This document shows, piece by piece, positions 62,903 through 64,000 of a stretch of DNA of 64,000 bases (its first letter is position 1; every line of letters starts with the position of its first letter). Source of the DNA: Janthinobacterium agaricidamnosum. Its GTDB lineage: Bacteria; Pseudomonadota; Gammaproteobacteria; Burkholderiales; Burkholderiaceae_D. The translations under genes were made by a program, and so were the position numbers. The DNA lies in the NCBI RefSeq assembly GCF_003667705.1, contig NZ_CP033019.1, forward strand, positions 806,001-870,000, in the 5' to 3' direction. The notes below the pieces were generated by a model. It was given only the letters and a program-made list of their open reading frames with translations. It searched no databases and was not told the origin of the DNA.

Positions 62903-63943
62903 TCAATCGTTGAGTGAGGGCATCAATTGCATTTCGTAATGCATGTCATCGCGGTGGCGCGGCGTTGTTGCATCGCCGAGGAAACTGTTGCGGCCGAGGC
63001 CAGCTTGCCCGGTGGCCGTCAACGCCATTCCCCGCACATCGCTGGCGCGCAGCACCAGCACGATGTCGTAGCGCACGAGCGGCTGGCGGAACAGCGTCAG
63101 CATGTGCCGCAGCGCCGCGCTGGCCGGGGCGCGCGGCAGGAAGCCGGCGTGCTGTTCCGCGGTGAGCGGGCCGAGGCGCAGGCGTACGGCCAGGTCGGGC
63201 CGGCGGCAGCGCTCGCCGACGGTGGCGCGCTGGCCCAGCACGGCGTTTGCCATGCCCAGCGCCGTTTGTTCGCGCGGCGCCAGCACGTCCATGGCGCCCG
63301 TCGCCTCGTCGATATGGCAGGGCACGCCGAAGTGGTCGGCGAGGATGCGCGCCATGACGACGGACGAGATGTTGCGCTGCTGGAGCAAGCCGCTGTACAG
63401 GCCGGCGGCGGCCTCGTCCTGGCTTGGGCGGCATGCGGCCAGGGCCAGCAGGCGCGTCAGGAAGTCCCCGCTGTGGCCGGCTTGCTCGATGCGGTATTTT
63501 TGCCAGGCCTGGTAAAACAGGACGACGGTGCGGCTGGAAAACAGGTCGAGAAAAGCGCGCGGGCTATTCTCTCGTTCGCTGTACTGGTGGGCGGCAATGC
63601 GCTCCGAGTAGTGGCTGGGCAAGCAGCCCTGGCAACCCAGCAGGCCCATGAAGGCGGGCGTGATGTGGATATGGTGTACATGACCCGACAGCAGCGCTTG
63701 CAGCAAGGCATCCGCATCGGCGATCCCGCTTGTCGTGAGCGTCTCGACCTGGCTGGCTGGAAAGCGCAGCGAGACGCTATTGTCGAAGCGCATGACCTTC
63801 GCCAGCGCCGTGTGTTCATCGATGCCGTGTTCGGCCAGCCAGGCCAGCAGCAGGCGCAGCGCCTGGAAGCACTCGAAGCGCTGCGGCGCGTCGAGCAATT
63901 GCTGGATCACGCTGGCGTGGCGTCGGCGCTGCGTTCTGGGCAT
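62903..63943 (-). CDS. tssG: T6SS baseplate subunit TssG
   Basis: A 346-residue TssG (VasB/ImpH): VIQQLLDAPQRFECFQALRLLLAW, RFDNSVSLRFPASQVETL, MGLLGCQGCLPSHYSERIAAHQY..., AFLDLFSSRTVVLFYQAWQKYR, then HFGVPCHIDEATGAMDVL and LTLFRQPLVRYDIVLVLRASDV. It forms the TssKFGE wedge of the baseplate with TssF. It overlaps the end of tssF by 37 nt, a usual feature of the tssF-tssG pair. Confidence 0.93.
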   Translation of the reverse strand: MPRTQRRRHASVIQQLLDAPQRFECFQALRLLLAWLAEHGIDEHTALAKVMRFDNSVSLRFPASQVETLTTSGIADADALLQALLSGHVHHIHITPAFMGLLGCQGCLPSHYSERIAAHQYSERENSPRAFLDLFSSRTVVLFYQAWQKYRIEQAGHSGDFLTRLLALAACRPSQDEAAAGLYSGLLQQRNISSVVMARILADHFGVPCHIDEATGAMDVLAPREQTALGMANAVLGQRATVGERCRRPDLAVRLRLGPLTAEQHAGFLPRAPASAALRHMLTLFRQPLVRYDIVLVLRASDVRGMALTATGQAGLGRNSFLGDATTPRHRDDMHYEMQLMPSLND

Positions 63944-64000
63944 CGTAGGATTTCCTCGCCGCTGCGATGGGACAGCAGCGTCAGTTGGCTAAAGCAGTTG
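63907..64000 (-). CDS. tssF: T6SS baseplate subunit TssF (partial, C-terminal end)
   Basis: Minus-strand frame entering from the right edge reads NCFSQLTLLSHRSGEEILRC and ends at the TGA at 63907-63909. This is like TssF C-termini (SFTQLVL-S-R motif) and has the right place before tssG. Only about 30 residues are visible. The rest of the T6SS cluster presumably lies beyond the window. Confidence 0.72.
   Translation of the reverse strand, partial: NCFSQLTLLSHRSGEEILRCPERSADATPA

Noticed and set aside
1..64000. CRISPR arrays, insertion sequences, rRNA operons, integron attC sites
   Set aside because: No regularly spaced direct repeats, transposase genes with terminal repeats, or rRNA signatures were seen; the hairpin tract lacks attC core-site pattern that I could recognise.

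Overview
The window is GC-rich chromosomal DNA of a betaproteobacterium, most likely an Oxalobacteraceae member such as Janthinobacterium or a close relative. This rests on protein resemblance (class I fumarase, AMP-forming acetyl-CoA synthetase, 526-residue isocitrate lyase, GluQRS, a T6SS with DUF4150-Rhs and Tle3/Tla3 cargo); species was not tested. Two stretches are clearly AT-rich and foreign-looking: 12.4-14.5 kb (retron) and 50.0-54.4 kb (orphan immunity-type genes behind an Rhs toxin).

Layout. 1-4.4 kb: central metabolism (fumarase, UPF0114 membrane protein, acetyl-CoA synthetase). 4.57-4.66 kb: tRNA-Ser(GGA), whose 3' end is the left junction of a ~10 kb genomic island (about 4639-14656). 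A 13-bp copy of the tRNA 3' end lies at 14644-14656, directly before a strong terminator that probably belonged to the tRNA before insertion. The island carries a P4-type integrase, a free-standing integrase arm-domain ORF, an ~800-nt non-coding tract made almost wholly of consecutive hairpins, a second tyrosine recombinase, two AlpA-like regulators, an XRE-ImmA/IrrE plus DUF4411 (PIN) pair resembling a toxin-antitoxin system, and a complete type II (NDT-wHTH) retron. For the retron I can place a promoter, msr-msd RNA with a1/a2 pairing, effector and reverse transcriptase.

14.8-20.3 kb: a drug-efflux MFS gene divergent from an AraC regulator, an unrecognised membrane protein, a Tae2-type amidase effector that has run in frame into its own immunity gene through an apparent one-base homopolymer loss, and an orphan HicB with a second hicB relic. 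20.5-33.2 kb: isocitrate lyase, an MHS-family transporter, an SDR lacking its catalytic Tyr, small hypothetical genes, a MarR-GNAT fusion, TetR, alpha/beta hydrolase, TonB-dependent receptor and PHB-depolymerase-like esterase. 33.2-42.5 kb: a putative metallopeptidase lipoprotein, then an orphan T6SS operon vgrG-tle3-tla3(DUF2875)-PAAR, an exported protein and a DUF695 protein. 42.5-50.0 kb: a class A beta-lactamase whose start overlaps the stop of a hybrid histidine kinase, a second TonB receptor, and GluQRS.

50.0-64.0 kb (all minus strand): the edge of a T6SS cluster reading tssF(partial)-tssG-vgrG-DUF2169-rhs-immunity, followed by a row of small AT-rich genes. Several of these are broken by frameshift or nonsense, as expected where toxin tips and their immunities are exchanged. 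The window thus combines anti-phage defence (retron, possible toxin-antitoxin pair) with three sets of interbacterial weapons (Tae2, Tle3, Rhs).
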